Source: Acidobacteriota bacterium (GTDB lineage: Bacteria > Acidobacteriota > UBA4820 > DSQY01). From it: DNA of 37,747 nucleotides. The position numbers and the translations under genes are program-made. The notes under the pieces were generated by a model, which did not search any database, was not told the DNA's origin, and worked only from the letters and a program-made list of their open reading frames with translations. Below are positions 28,956-36,234 of the stretch, in pieces; within the stretch, counting starts at the first letter, position 1, and the number at the start of each line of letters is the position of its first letter. The stretch lies in contig JAKBES010000001.1 of NCBI GenBank assembly GCA_021833665.1, positions 13,489-51,235 of the forward strand. Reading direction: 5' to 3'.

Positions 28956-29162
28956 ATGTCTACAGGCACAGTGAAGTGGTTCGACGAGAAAAAGGGATAC
29001 GGGTTCATCACGGAAGATGGCGGTAAGGACGTATTCGTCCACTACAGCGCCATCGTAGGCAGCGGGTTCCGCAAGCTCGCTGAGGGAGAAAAGGTCTCCT
29101 TTGAAGTCAAGGAGGGGGCCAAAGGTCCGCAGGCGGATCAAGTTCAGGCGCTCCGCGACTAA
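28956..29162 (+). CDS. Cold-shock domain protein (CspA family)
   Basis: A 68-aa single-domain OB-fold protein that binds single-stranded RNA and DNA. RNP1 is KGYGFI (residues 13-18), RNP2 is VFVHY (26-30), and the start [18 protein letters not shown] is typical. AAGGAG lies five bases before the ATG at 28956; the in-frame start at 28920 is inside the leader. The gene has its own promoter and a strong terminator, so it is monocistronic. Whether it responds to cold cannot be told, since many family members are expressed constitutively. Confidence 0.96.
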   Translation: MSTGTVKWFDEKKGYGFITEDGGKDVFVHYSAIVGSGFRKLAEGEKVSFEVKEGAKGPQADQVQALRD

Positions 29163-29190
29163 CCGCCAACGGTTACGACGGACAAACCCC

Positions 29191-29218
29191 AAGGGGCCCT
29201 CGGGCCCCTTTTCTTTTT
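29191..29218 (+). terminator. Intrinsic terminator of the cold-shock gene
   Basis: Stem AAGGGGCC/GGCCCCTT around a CTCG loop (29191-29210) is followed by TTCTTTTT, 28 bases after the stop codon. Confidence 0.92.
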
Positions 29219-29300
29219 GGGGGGTGCCCCCCTCTGGACATCCTTCGTCCAGCGGTTCATACTTAGAGCAGAATCGAGTTTGGTTTCGGGGGGCCTCTCT

Positions 29301-29762
29301 ATGTTGGACCGTCGCCGAGCCTTGAGAATTTCGCCCAAGAAGCCCATCAAGGCCAAGGTTAAGACGTCCCTGACCGCCCGGGTGGTGGATATCTCCTCCC
29401 TCGGGGTGCAGGTGGAGCTGGCCTACTCTCTCCCTCTGCGCACACGCTGCGACGTGCGCCTGCAAAACGGCGGGGCGGACCTCTCCCTCACGGGGACGGT
29501 GCGCCGATGCACGGTCCTGGGCTGGACGGAGCACGACGGGAAGAAGGTGCTCATGTACCGTGCGGGGCTTGAATTCGAGGGAACAACCCGGGAGCTGGTG
29601 CGGGCGCTGGAGGCCAAATTCCCCGAACTCTTCGAAGAGGCCCGGCCAACGAGTCACGACCTCCTTTCTCAAGGTGAGGCCGCTTCGCCCAAAGACATTG
29701 AAGTGATCATCCAAGTGCAGGACGGCGGAAAAACGGACAAGCCTCCAGACCCAAAGGGCTGA
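29301..29762 (+). CDS. PilZ-domain protein (predicted cyclic-di-GMP binding)
   Basis: A 153-aa protein with one PilZ domain over residues 4 to about 105. The two ligand motifs are intact: R5-x3-R9 in the DRRRALR segment and D30-x-S-x-x-G35 in DISSLG. Binding of cyclic-di-GMP is therefore predicted. A short helical and acidic tail follows. The start at ATG 29301 matches the usual position just before RRxxxR; the ribosome site is a poor GGGGG run. An in-frame start at 29217 would lie in the preceding terminator. It has no signal peptide and is cytoplasmic. It is separated from the cold-shock gene by a terminator and is convergent with the DUF456 gene, so it probably has its own promoter, which I could not place. 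Confidence 0.87.
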   Translation: MLDRRRALRISPKKPIKAKVKTSLTARVVDISSLGVQVELAYSLPLRTRCDVRLQNGGADLSLTGTVRRCTVLGWTEHDGKKVLMYRAGLEFEGTTRELVRALEAKFPELFEEARPTSHDLLSQGEAASPKDIEVIIQVQDGGKTDKPPDPKG

Positions 29763-29776
29763 GGCAGGGTCCTTTC

Positions 29777-29796
29777 CCTTGGTGGGTGGACCAAGG
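29777..29796. terminator. Hairpin between convergent genes (possible bidirectional terminator)
   Basis: A 7-bp perfect stem CCTTGGT/ACCAAGG with a six-base loop fills most of the 34-bp gap between the PilZ and DUF456 stop codons. No T-run follows on either strand, so terminator function is doubtful. Confidence 0.3.
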
Positions 29797-30345
29797 TCAC
29801 CGGCCGGGTTCGCCCCAAACGCTCGCCAGGAGCCACACGACCCGCGCTCCGGCGAGAACCAGGAAGGCGCCTCCGCACCCCAGTTTGGCACCCAATCCCA
29901 CGGCCCGGCCCAAGGCCGCCCCAAGGCCGGCCAGGGCTGCGCGCCCCGCATGCCTTTGGCGGTAGAACTCGGAGGCCAGGGCGCCAAGAAAGGCCCCCAG
30001 GACCGTGCCGGGTATGGCCCCCAGGCCGTACCCAAACCCCGCGCCCACCAGGGCCCCGGCGATGGCGCCGGCCAGGGCGAATAGGCCGCTCCACCGGCTG
30101 CCGCCGAACGTCCGGGCACCCAAGTAGCCCGAGAGATGTTCCGCCACCTCCGCCACGGCGAACAGCACGAACCCCGTCCCGAGCACCCATAGGCGCATGG
30201 CGCGGAACCCCTCTCCCCAGCCGTAGAGGAGAGCGAGCAGAAGCATGATCCAGTTGCCCGGAAGGCTGAAGACGCTGGACGCCCAGGCCAGGGTGGCCAG
30301 AAGCAGGAAGGCGGCGCTCAGGGCGGTCAGCCATTCCGTGGTCAA
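29797..30345 (-). CDS. DUF456 family integral membrane protein
   Basis: A 182-aa hydrophobic protein with about four to five membrane segments. The first ends in the family signature SLPGNWIMLLLALLYGW (residues 27-43). Glycine-rich helices follow, with repeated small-residue motifs (GAIAGALVGAGFGYGLG). These match the DUF456 family, for which no molecular function is established. The only start giving the full first helix is TTG at 30345, with a GAGGG about eight bases upstream; this start is moderately certain. It is convergent with the PilZ gene. Upstream of it (30346-30392) is only the secDF terminator region. Confidence 0.8.
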   Translation of the reverse strand: MTTEWLTALSAAFLLLATLAWASSVFSLPGNWIMLLLALLYGWGEGFRAMRLWVLGTGFVLFAVAEVAEHLSGYLGARTFGGSRWSGLFALAGAIAGALVGAGFGYGLGAIPGTVLGAFLGALASEFYRQRHAGRAALAGLGAALGRAVGLGAKLGCGGAFLVLAGARVVWLLASVWGEPGR

Positions 30346-30392
30346 GGAGGGTGCCCTCTCAAGGTCATTCTACTCACAGAGCCTCGGCATAC

Positions 30393-30423
30393 GCAAAAAG
30401 GCCCGGGGGTTGGCCCCCGGGCC
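30393..30423 (-). terminator. Intrinsic terminator of yajC-secDF
   Basis: Minus-strand stem GGCCCGGGGG/CCCCCGGGCC (10 bp) with a four-base loop CCAA is followed by TTTTT. It lies 27 bases after the secDF stop. Confidence 0.95.
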
Positions 30424-30449
30424 TGCGAAACTCACAACGGCGGCCGAGC

Positions 30450-33224
30450 TTAGCGCCGGCGCCCGCTGGACTTCTTGAAGAACTTCTCGAATCCTAGCTT
30501 GTCCCACCACAGCACGTACGGGCTAGCTACGAAGATGGATGAGTAGGTTCCCACGATGATGCCCACGGTCATGACGAAGCTGAAGGAGAAGAGGACTTCG
30601 CCTCCGAAGATGAGCATGGCCACCACCACGAAGAAGGTCAGCATGGAGGTGATCATGGTACGGGACAGGGTCTCGTTGATGGAACGGTTGAAGAGGTCGT
30701 CGTCCTCCTTTTTCCGCTCTTTCTTCATGTGCTCGCGAACGCGGTCGAATACCACGATGGTGTCGTTGATGGAGTAGCCCAGCAGGGTCAGGAGGGCGGC
30801 GATGGTGGGCAGATTCACTTCCACCTGGAAGAGAGACACGAGGCCGATGGCCATGAGCGTGTCGTGGACCAGGGATAGGATGGCGCCCACGCTAAACCGG
30901 AACTGGAACCGGAACCAGGCATAGAGCAGGATTCCGATGAGGGATCCGATGACCGCCTGGAGGGCTTTGTTCTGAAGCTCTTTGCCGACGGTGGGGCCCA
31001 CCGTGTCGATGCGCTGGATGGCGAAGTCACCCGTGACGGTCTTGTCCTTGAGGAAGTTGAACATGGCGTCCGTCATGCCGGGGACCTTCTTCAGGTCGTC
31101 CACGGTCGCCACCATGCCTCCGTGCTCCCGCTTGTAGTCCTGAATGGCCTGGGCCACGGCCTTGCCCTGCTCGTCCGTGCCCGAGATGGCACCGGAACGC
31201 ATGCCGCTCAGGATGAGATCCTCGATGGTCTTGGCGTTGGTGCTGTTCACGTCGACCTTGCCCGCGGCGATGGCCTGCTGGATCGCCGGTCCGCGCAGGC
31301 CGCTCAAGATCTGCTGGCTTCGCGTGGCGAGGGCCACTTCGTCCAGGAGCTGGCCTTCCTTGTTCCGGGCGTCCATGCGGACCAGAACTTCATGATCCTC
31401 GGGCTTGCCGTAACTCACGACGGTCACCGTGCCCGAAGTGTTCTTCTTGATAGTGGCTTCCACGGCACGGGGATCCACCTCGTGGCTGAACCGGACTTGC
31501 ATCTCCTGGCCGCCCCGGAAGTCTATGCCCCAATTGATACCCCGGGTGGCCACGCTCCAGATGCCTATGCCAATGAGGATGGCCGAACCCACGATGAAGT
31601 GGACCTTGTACTTCATGAAGGGGATCTTGAAGCCGCGGAAGGAGTGGATGGGACCGATGGAGACGTCCGTAGGCCGCTTTCCGCCCTTGGTCCGCAGGTC
31701 CATCACGATGTCGTAGATGATGCGCGACACGAAGACCGCCGTGAACATGTTGGCGATGAGGCCCACCGTGAGGGTGACGGCGAACCCGCGCACGGGGCCG
31801 GTGCCAAACTGCAGGAGGAAGAGCGCCGAGACCCAGTCCGTCACGTGGGTGTCGAAGATGGTGATGAAGGCCTTGGAGAACCCGTTGGCTATGGCCGTCT
31901 GGACGGTTTTGTTCTCGATGATCTCATCCTTGATCCGCTCGAAAATCAGGACGTTGGCGTCGATCGCCATGCCCAGCGTGAGGATGATGCCCGCGATGCC
32001 AGGAACGGTAAGGGTGAAGCCGAACGTCGACATGATGCCGACGAGGATGACGAGGTTGAGCAGCAGGCAGAAGTTGGCGTTGATGCCCGAGGCCCGGTAG
32101 TAAATGAACATGAAGGCCAGGATGGCGATGAGGCCGATGAGCCCCGACACGGTCCCCTTCCGGATGGAGCTCAGGCCCATGCTGGGCCCGATGGTGCGCT
32201 CCTCGGCGAAGCGGGGAATGGCTGGAAGGGCCCCCGACTTGAGCTGAAAGACCAGTTCCTGGGCTTCCTGGGTCGTGAAGTTGCCCTCGATGATTCCTCG
32301 GTCGCCGATCTCGGCGTTGATGACCGGCGCGGAGATAACGTTCCCGTCCAAGACGATGGCGAGGGGCTCGTGGAGATGCGCGCGGGTCAGCTCGCGAAAG
32401 CGCTGGCCCGCGGTGGCCGTCAGGATGAAGCCCACGGCGGGTTGGCCGTACTGGTTGGCCTCCACTCTCACTTCCTGGATGTCAGCCCCGGTGATGGGGG
32501 CCACGGTCTTGAGGGCGAAATAAATCTCCGAGCCGAACTTCTCGCGGCTTCCGGGGTAGATGGCCACGTCCGGAGGAAGGGTGCCACCGTACAGCTTCAG
32601 GATGGCTTCGCGGCTCGGGGCTCCCTGCTTGGGATCCACGGCGATGTGCCACTCAAGCTGGGCGGCCTTGCCGATGAGGGCCTTGATCTCGGTGGAATCC
32701 TCCACCCCAGGCAGCTCCACCACGATCTTGTTGGAACCCATCCCCTGGCGGTGAATGGAGGGCTCAGAGACGCCGTACTTATCGATGCGGTTCCGGATGA
32801 CCTCCACGGACTGCTGGACGGCCTTGTCCCGCAAATCGCGCTCGAAGGGCGCCTTGAGCGTGAGGGTATATTGGCCGCCGCCCAGGGCTTTAAAGTCGTA
32901 GTTGTTGAGCGACTTGTCCGCCAGGTCCCGAAGGGCCACCCCCAGGTTGGGGTTGTCGCCCGACACGAAGATCGTGTTGATGTTCTGGTTCTCAGAGAAA
33001 ATCTTGCTGTAAGGGATGTTCTTGGCTTTGAGCTGTTCCTCCGCCGCAAGGATGTCCGTCTGCACGCGGTTGTAAACCGACACGTTCGTGTCCATGAGCA
33101 GGACCAGGTGGACGCCGCCGCGCAGGTCCAGACCCTCCTTCAGGCCATTCTTCCAAAAGAAGAAGACGCAGAGGGCGATGACCCCTATGACCAGAAGAAC
33201 TCGCCATTTGATGCTGTCGCGCAT
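30450..33224 (-). CDS. secDF: Fused protein-export membrane protein SecDF
   Basis: A 924-aa fusion of SecD and SecF, the proton-driven accessory subunits of the Sec translocon. The SecD half has TM1 at about residues 7-23 and the motif LDLRGG (32-37). A large periplasmic domain runs to about 345, then five membrane segments with AIDANVLIFERIKDE near 420. The SecF half begins around 530, with DFRGG at 568-572 and the motif GYSINDTIVVFDRVRE near 816. Between the SecF first periplasmic strands and the VGPTVGKEL segment (742-750) lies an extra stretch of about 88 residues (645-732). It resembles a ComEA-type helix-hairpin-helix domain, and normal SecF has nothing comparable there. ATG 33224 lies 9 bp after yajC, and a strong terminator follows the gene. 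Confidence 0.95.
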   Translation of the reverse strand: MRDSIKWRVLLVIGVIALCVFFFWKNGLKEGLDLRGGVHLVLLMDTNVSVYNRVQTDILAAEEQLKAKNIPYSKIFSENQNINTIFVSGDNPNLGVALRDLADKSLNNYDFKALGGGQYTLTLKAPFERDLRDKAVQQSVEVIRNRIDKYGVSEPSIHRQGMGSNKIVVELPGVEDSTEIKALIGKAAQLEWHIAVDPKQGAPSREAILKLYGGTLPPDVAIYPGSREKFGSEIYFALKTVAPITGADIQEVRVEANQYGQPAVGFILTATAGQRFRELTRAHLHEPLAIVLDGNVISAPVINAEIGDRGIIEGNFTTQEAQELVFQLKSGALPAIPRFAEERTIGPSMGLSSIRKGTVSGLIGLIAILAFMFIYYRASGINANFCLLLNLVILVGIMSTFGFTLTVPGIAGIILTLGMAIDANVLIFERIKDEIIENKTVQTAIANGFSKAFITIFDTHVTDWVSALFLLQFGTGPVRGFAVTLTVGLIANMFTAVFVSRIIYDIVMDLRTKGGKRPTDVSIGPIHSFRGFKIPFMKYKVHFIVGSAILIGIGIWSVATRGINWGIDFRGGQEMQVRFSHEVDPRAVEATIKKNTSGTVTVVSYGKPEDHEVLVRMDARNKEGQLLDEVALATRSQQILSGLRGPAIQQAIAAGKVDVNSTNAKTIEDLILSGMRSGAISGTDEQGKAVAQAIQDYKREHGGMVATVDDLKKVPGMTDAMFNFLKDKTVTGDFAIQRIDTVGPTVGKELQNKALQAVIGSLIGILLYAWFRFQFRFSVGAILSLVHDTLMAIGLVSLFQVEVNLPTIAALLTLLGYSINDTIVVFDRVREHMKKERKKEDDDLFNRSINETLSRTMITSMLTFFVVVAMLIFGGEVLFSFSFVMTVGIIVGTYSSIFVASPYVLWWDKLGFEKFFKKSSGRRR

Positions 33225-33233
33225 GATGCCCCC

Positions 33234-33548
33234 CTATTCCTTCTGGCTCACGAGGGCCGCGATGGCGGCCTTGTTGAAGGTCAGCTTCACGTTGTCGGCC
33301 ACACGCAGGATGACCGTGTCCTGATCCACCCCGGCCACGGTCCCGTGGAGGCCCCCCACGGTTACCACCTGGTCACCACTCTTGAGGGAGTCCAGCATGG
33401 CCCGCTGCTGCTTGGCCCGTTTCTGCTGGGGCCGGATCAACAGAAAGTAGAAAATCACGATGATGAAAAGGATGGGCAGGAACGCCGTGATGGGGTTGCT
33501 CTGCGCGCCGCCACCGCCCGGCTGGGCCATCAACAGGAACCAGGACAT
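33234..33548 (-). CDS. yajC: Preprotein translocase subunit YajC
   Basis: A 104-aa protein with one membrane span (about residues 21-38, AFLPILFIIVIFYFLLIRP). The YajC signature RPQQKRAKQQRAMLDSLKSGDQVVTVGGLHGTV follows, with a small cytoplasmic beta domain. YajC associates with SecDF and YidC. ATG 33548 has GGGAGGT upstream. It heads the yajC-secDF operon, with a promoter about 170 bp upstream and a structured leader in between. Confidence 0.96.
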   Translation of the reverse strand: MSWFLLMAQPGGGGAQSNPITAFLPILFIIVIFYFLLIRPQQKRAKQQRAMLDSLKSGDQVVTVGGLHGTVAGVDQDTVILRVADNVKLTFNKAAIAALVSQKE

Positions 33549-33571
33549 GGGAACCTCCCTCGCTCAACCCT

Positions 33572-33594
33572 AAAAAAGGACGCCCCGCGCGTCC
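33572..33594 (-). terminator. Terminator-like hairpin in the yajC leader (possible attenuator)
   Basis: Minus-strand stem GGACGC/GCGTCC with a five-base loop is followed by six T and lies 23 bases before the yajC start codon. Because it sits between the promoter at 33713 and yajC, it may act as an attenuator. Confidence 0.65.
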
Positions 33595-33680
33595 ACGGCC
33601 CCGCCGGGCCCTCCGCGCCTCCCGGCGCCCGGCGCCTCCGCAGGACCGCTTCGGGTCCCAGGCGGCCAAATCCGGAGAAA

Positions 33681-33704
33681 GGGACACTGGACTTCCAGCG
33701 TCCC
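33681..33704 (-). other. Leader hairpin near the 5' end of the yajC-secDF transcript
   Basis: A 10- to 11-bp stem with one G-U pair, GGGACGCTGG/CCAGTGTCCC, lies immediately downstream of the predicted transcript start near 33706. A second smaller stem, GGACC/GGTCC, lies at 33643-33658. No protein gene is recognised in the 273 bp from 33549 to 33821. Confidence 0.5.
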
Positions 33705-33712
33705 GAACCCGG

Positions 33713-33741
33713 ATTATCCCTCCAAGTGGCTCATTAGTCAA
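33713..33741 (-). promoter_or_regulatory. Sigma70-type promoter of yajC-secDF
   Basis: Minus strand -35 TTGACT (33741-33736), 17-base spacer and -10 GATAAT (33718-33713), only one mismatch in each box. The leader to yajC is about 158 bases. Confidence 0.78.
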
Positions 33742-33821
33742 GAGTTCGAGGTACCTTCAGCGGGAGCCGCGACGCGTGATGGGGGCGATGACCTCCCGTT
33801 CCGTGTCCGCTGTCCTCCTAA

Positions 33822-35264
33822 TCAGTCCGCCTTCGGATTGGACTCGGGCGCCTCCACGACCACCGTCTTGCAGGCGGCGATCTCCGCTTCCCGGTCCGGA
33901 GCGGGCGTTTCGGTCTTCACCCAGCGGGCCACCGTCCCCTTCGTATCCCTCACACCGAGCTGGCCGATAAGGAAAGCGAACTTGGCTTCCAGGGCCGCCC
34001 CCACCTCCTCGCGCACCCCCGATGGGAGGGACCACCACTCCCGCTTCAGGGGTCCGCCGAAACCCTTCTTGCGAGTTTTGTAGAGGAACTGCTCCTCCGT
34101 CTCGCCCTCCTTGCGCTCCTTGGCGAAGGCGCCCCTCAGGTGGTCGTACACGTGGGCCTTGAACTGGGCGGGGAGGGCGGGGTGATCGTAGACGAGGTTC
34201 TGGAAGCCCGTGGCCAAGTGGACCTCCACGGCGCCGTTTTGCGGGAAATGGTGGAACATGTCGTCGGGCAGGGTGGAGGCCCCGTGCTGCACCGTTCCCC
34301 CTAGCCCGTAACGGCTGCGGGCCAACTCGGAGATGGCCTTGAGGACGCCGAAATCCAGGTTGACCTTGGCCACCGTCCCGTCGGGGAGGACCACGCCGCC
34401 GTGGCTGGTGCCCGTCTGGACCGAGATCTTAGAGATGCCGCGCACGCCCTCCCCCAGTTCCTTGCGGTACTCGCCCATGAACGCCTCGAACTCCTCTACG
34501 GTGCTGTTGTGGCCCCCCACTTCGCCGATCTCGCCGCCCACGGAGACGGTCGTGCCCGCCGGCTCGTGCTCCCGAATGAACCGGGTGAGTTCGGCGCAGA
34601 CGGCTCCGTTGTCCCGCTGCTGCGCGCCCAGGCCTTCGCGCTCCAAAACCACCAAGGTGGAAGAATCGATATCGATGTTGTAGAAGCCCGCTCCAATGGA
34701 CTCGCGAATGAGGGCGCGGAGCCGGTCCACCTCGGCGCCGGGGTTCTGCGCGTAACTTTTGGCCGCGGCCTGGAAGTGGTCCCCCTGGATGAAGACGGGG
34801 CCCGCGAAGCCCTCCCGGATGGCCGCCGCCAGCATGACCGCCACGTATTCATGGGGCCGCTGGTCGGTGTAGCCCATTTCACTCTTGGCGATCTCGAAGA
34901 CGTAGGCCCCGCACGAGGTGGCGTTGGCCGCGCGGTAGAAGGCCCGGGCCGTGTCGTAACTGAGGCCGCGGATGTTCATGGCCGGCACCGTTAAGGGGCC
35001 GGCCTCCCCTCGTCCCGAGGCGAGGTAGAAGTCCTGGATGGAGGCAAGGTGAATGCCCAAGGCCCGGGCCACGTTCTTGAGGATGAAACGTGCCCGGCCC
35101 CGAAGTTCCGGATCGGGGGCGAAGACGGCGGTCCAAACCACGTTGTCGCACAGGGGCCCGTGCCATGCCTGGGGATCGGTTACCTTGAGGCCGCCCGCCT
35201 CACCGCAGTGCTCCACCGTTGTATGCACATCGTCGCGCATCTGTTCAAAGGTCGGATAAATCAT
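33822..35264 (-). CDS. Class II fructose-bisphosphate aldolase family protein (long form)
   Basis: A 480-aa zinc-dependent aldolase of the class II ketose-bisphosphate type. The catalytic Asp and first zinc ligand are D162-H163 in QGDHFQ. The other expected ligands are E245 in GGEIGEVGG, H288 in GTSHGG and H327 in VQHGAS. The barrel is therefore complete and probably active. Family members usually have 280-360 residues; here extra sequence is present before residue 150 and in a C-terminal extension from about 375 (KERKEGETEEQFLY, KKGFGGPLKREWW). The sugar substrate, fructose-1,6-bisphosphate or another ketose, is not certain. ATG 35264 has GAGGAG six bases upstream; an in-frame start at 35300 is less likely. 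Confidence 0.85.
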   Translation of the reverse strand: MIYPTFEQMRDDVHTTVEHCGEAGGLKVTDPQAWHGPLCDNVVWTAVFAPDPELRGRARFILKNVARALGIHLASIQDFYLASGRGEAGPLTVPAMNIRGLSYDTARAFYRAANATSCGAYVFEIAKSEMGYTDQRPHEYVAVMLAAAIREGFAGPVFIQGDHFQAAAKSYAQNPGAEVDRLRALIRESIGAGFYNIDIDSSTLVVLEREGLGAQQRDNGAVCAELTRFIREHEPAGTTVSVGGEIGEVGGHNSTVEEFEAFMGEYRKELGEGVRGISKISVQTGTSHGGVVLPDGTVAKVNLDFGVLKAISELARSRYGLGGTVQHGASTLPDDMFHHFPQNGAVEVHLATGFQNLVYDHPALPAQFKAHVYDHLRGAFAKERKEGETEEQFLYKTRKKGFGGPLKREWWSLPSGVREEVGAALEAKFAFLIGQLGVRDTKGTVARWVKTETPAPDREAEIAACKTVVVEAPESNPKAD

Positions 35265-35328
35265 CGGAGACTCCTCTCGGGGCAGGGGCATGGTCCGCAT
35301 TCATGAACGCCCGCACCCTAGTTATTTG

Positions 35329-35355
35329 CGTCTCGCGTCTCGCGTTTTCGTTTCG
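35329..35355. repeat. Short degenerate tandem repeat after the SDR gene
   Basis: Two exact CGTCTCG heptamers (35329-35342) are followed by CGTTTTCG and TTTCG. The tract fills much of the 96-bp gap between the SDR stop at 35361 and the aldolase start. Read on the minus strand it is a GAGACGC-like run directly after the SDR stop codon. Confidence 0.5.
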
Positions 35356-35360
35356 CCCTT

Positions 35361-36095
35361 TTACACCGTGTTGATTCCGCCGTTGAGGGGTATGTACTGC
35401 CCCGTGACCCACCGGGCTTCCTCGGAGCAGAGGAAGGCCACGACGCTCCCGATGTCCTCGGGCTGCCCGATGCGCCGAAGGGGCGTGAACAGGGCCACGG
35501 CTTTCTTCATCTCCTGCGGCTGGCGGGACGTGGCATCCGTTTCCACGAGGCCCGGAGCCACGGCATTCACGGTGACGCCGCTAGGACCCATCTCCCGGGA
35601 AAGGACGCGCACGGCGCCGTCCAGGGCCGACTTGGCCGCGGCATGGGCCCCGAACCCGTCGCTCGCGAACCGGGAAAGGCTGCTGGAGACGGCCACGATG
35701 CGCCCCCGCTTCCGTTCCACCATGCCGGGGGCCACGGCCGCCACCAGGGCATGGAAGGCGCCCAGCTCCCCTTCCAGCTTTGCCCGTACCTCGTCCCACG
35801 GCAGGCACCAGAAGGGTCCCATGGGAAACGAGATGTTGGCGTTGTGCACGGCCGCATCCACGGGGCCCAGCCTGGCCTCCACGGCCTTCACCATGGCGGC
35901 CACTTGGCCGTGATCGCGGGCGTCCGCCTGGAAGACGGCGCCTTGGCCCCCGATCTCCCCCAAAACCCTTTCCGCCAGCTCCGTGTTCTTGAGGCAGTTC
36001 ACGGCGACGGTGAACCCCTTCGCCGCGAGCCCTCGCACGATGGCGGCACCGATGCCCCGGCTCCCCCCCGTTACGAGTGCCACGTGTTGTGCCAT
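35361..36095 (-). CDS. SDR-fold (FabG-like) protein with altered catalytic site
   Basis: A 244-aa short-chain dehydrogenase/reductase by fold. The nucleotide-binding motif TGGSRGIG (residues 9-16), the serine SSS (137-139), PG after VNAVA and a C-terminal GGINTV are all present. The active-site tyrosine of YxxxK is replaced by histidine: H151 with K155 in GAHAAAKSAL. The usual NNAG is HNANIS (84-89), and the helix-4 asparagine region reads KLEGELGAF without the expected Asn. Cofactor binding is likely, but classical Ser-Tyr-Lys chemistry is not. It could be a diverged ketoreductase or a non-catalytic relative. ATG 36095 has AAGGAG upstream and a good promoter. The gene is divergent from the PKD-domain gene. 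Confidence 0.85.
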   Translation of the reverse strand: MAQHVALVTGGSRGIGAAIVRGLAAKGFTVAVNCLKNTELAERVLGEIGGQGAVFQADARDHGQVAAMVKAVEARLGPVDAAVHNANISFPMGPFWCLPWDEVRAKLEGELGAFHALVAAVAPGMVERKRGRIVAVSSSLSRFASDGFGAHAAAKSALDGAVRVLSREMGPSGVTVNAVAPGLVETDATSRQPQEMKKAVALFTPLRRIGQPEDIGSVVAFLCSEEARWVTGQYIPLNGGINTV

Positions 36096-36124
36096 GACCG
36101 GCTCCTTTCTATTGCGGTCTCAAG

Positions 36125-36152
36125 AGTATAGGAGGAGGGCCCGGGCTGGCAA
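36125..36152 (-). promoter_or_regulatory. Sigma70-type promoter of the SDR gene
   Basis: Minus strand -35 TTGCCA (36152-36147), 16-base spacer and -10 TATACT (36130-36125), with a short leader of about 23 bases before the ATG at 36095. Confidence 0.65.
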
Positions 36153-36200
36153 CCCGGGGATCCTGCAAAGCCCCCCCTGGCCGCCGGGGCCACCGGAGGC

Positions 36201-36206
36201 TACAAT
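36201..36206 (+). promoter_or_regulatory. Possible -10 box before the PKD-domain gene
   Basis: TACAAT stands 29 bases before the ATG at 36235, which would give a leader of about 22 bases. No clear -35 is seen. Confidence 0.35.
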
Positions 36207-36234
36207 GCCCCTGACATTCCATGGAGGAGATCCC

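Noticed and set aside
33549-33706. SecM/VemP-like arrest peptide in the yajC leader
   Set aside because: A GTG-initiated frame passes through the leader but runs into yajC in another frame, has no ribosome site and lacks a recognisable RAPP/RAGP-type arrest motif.
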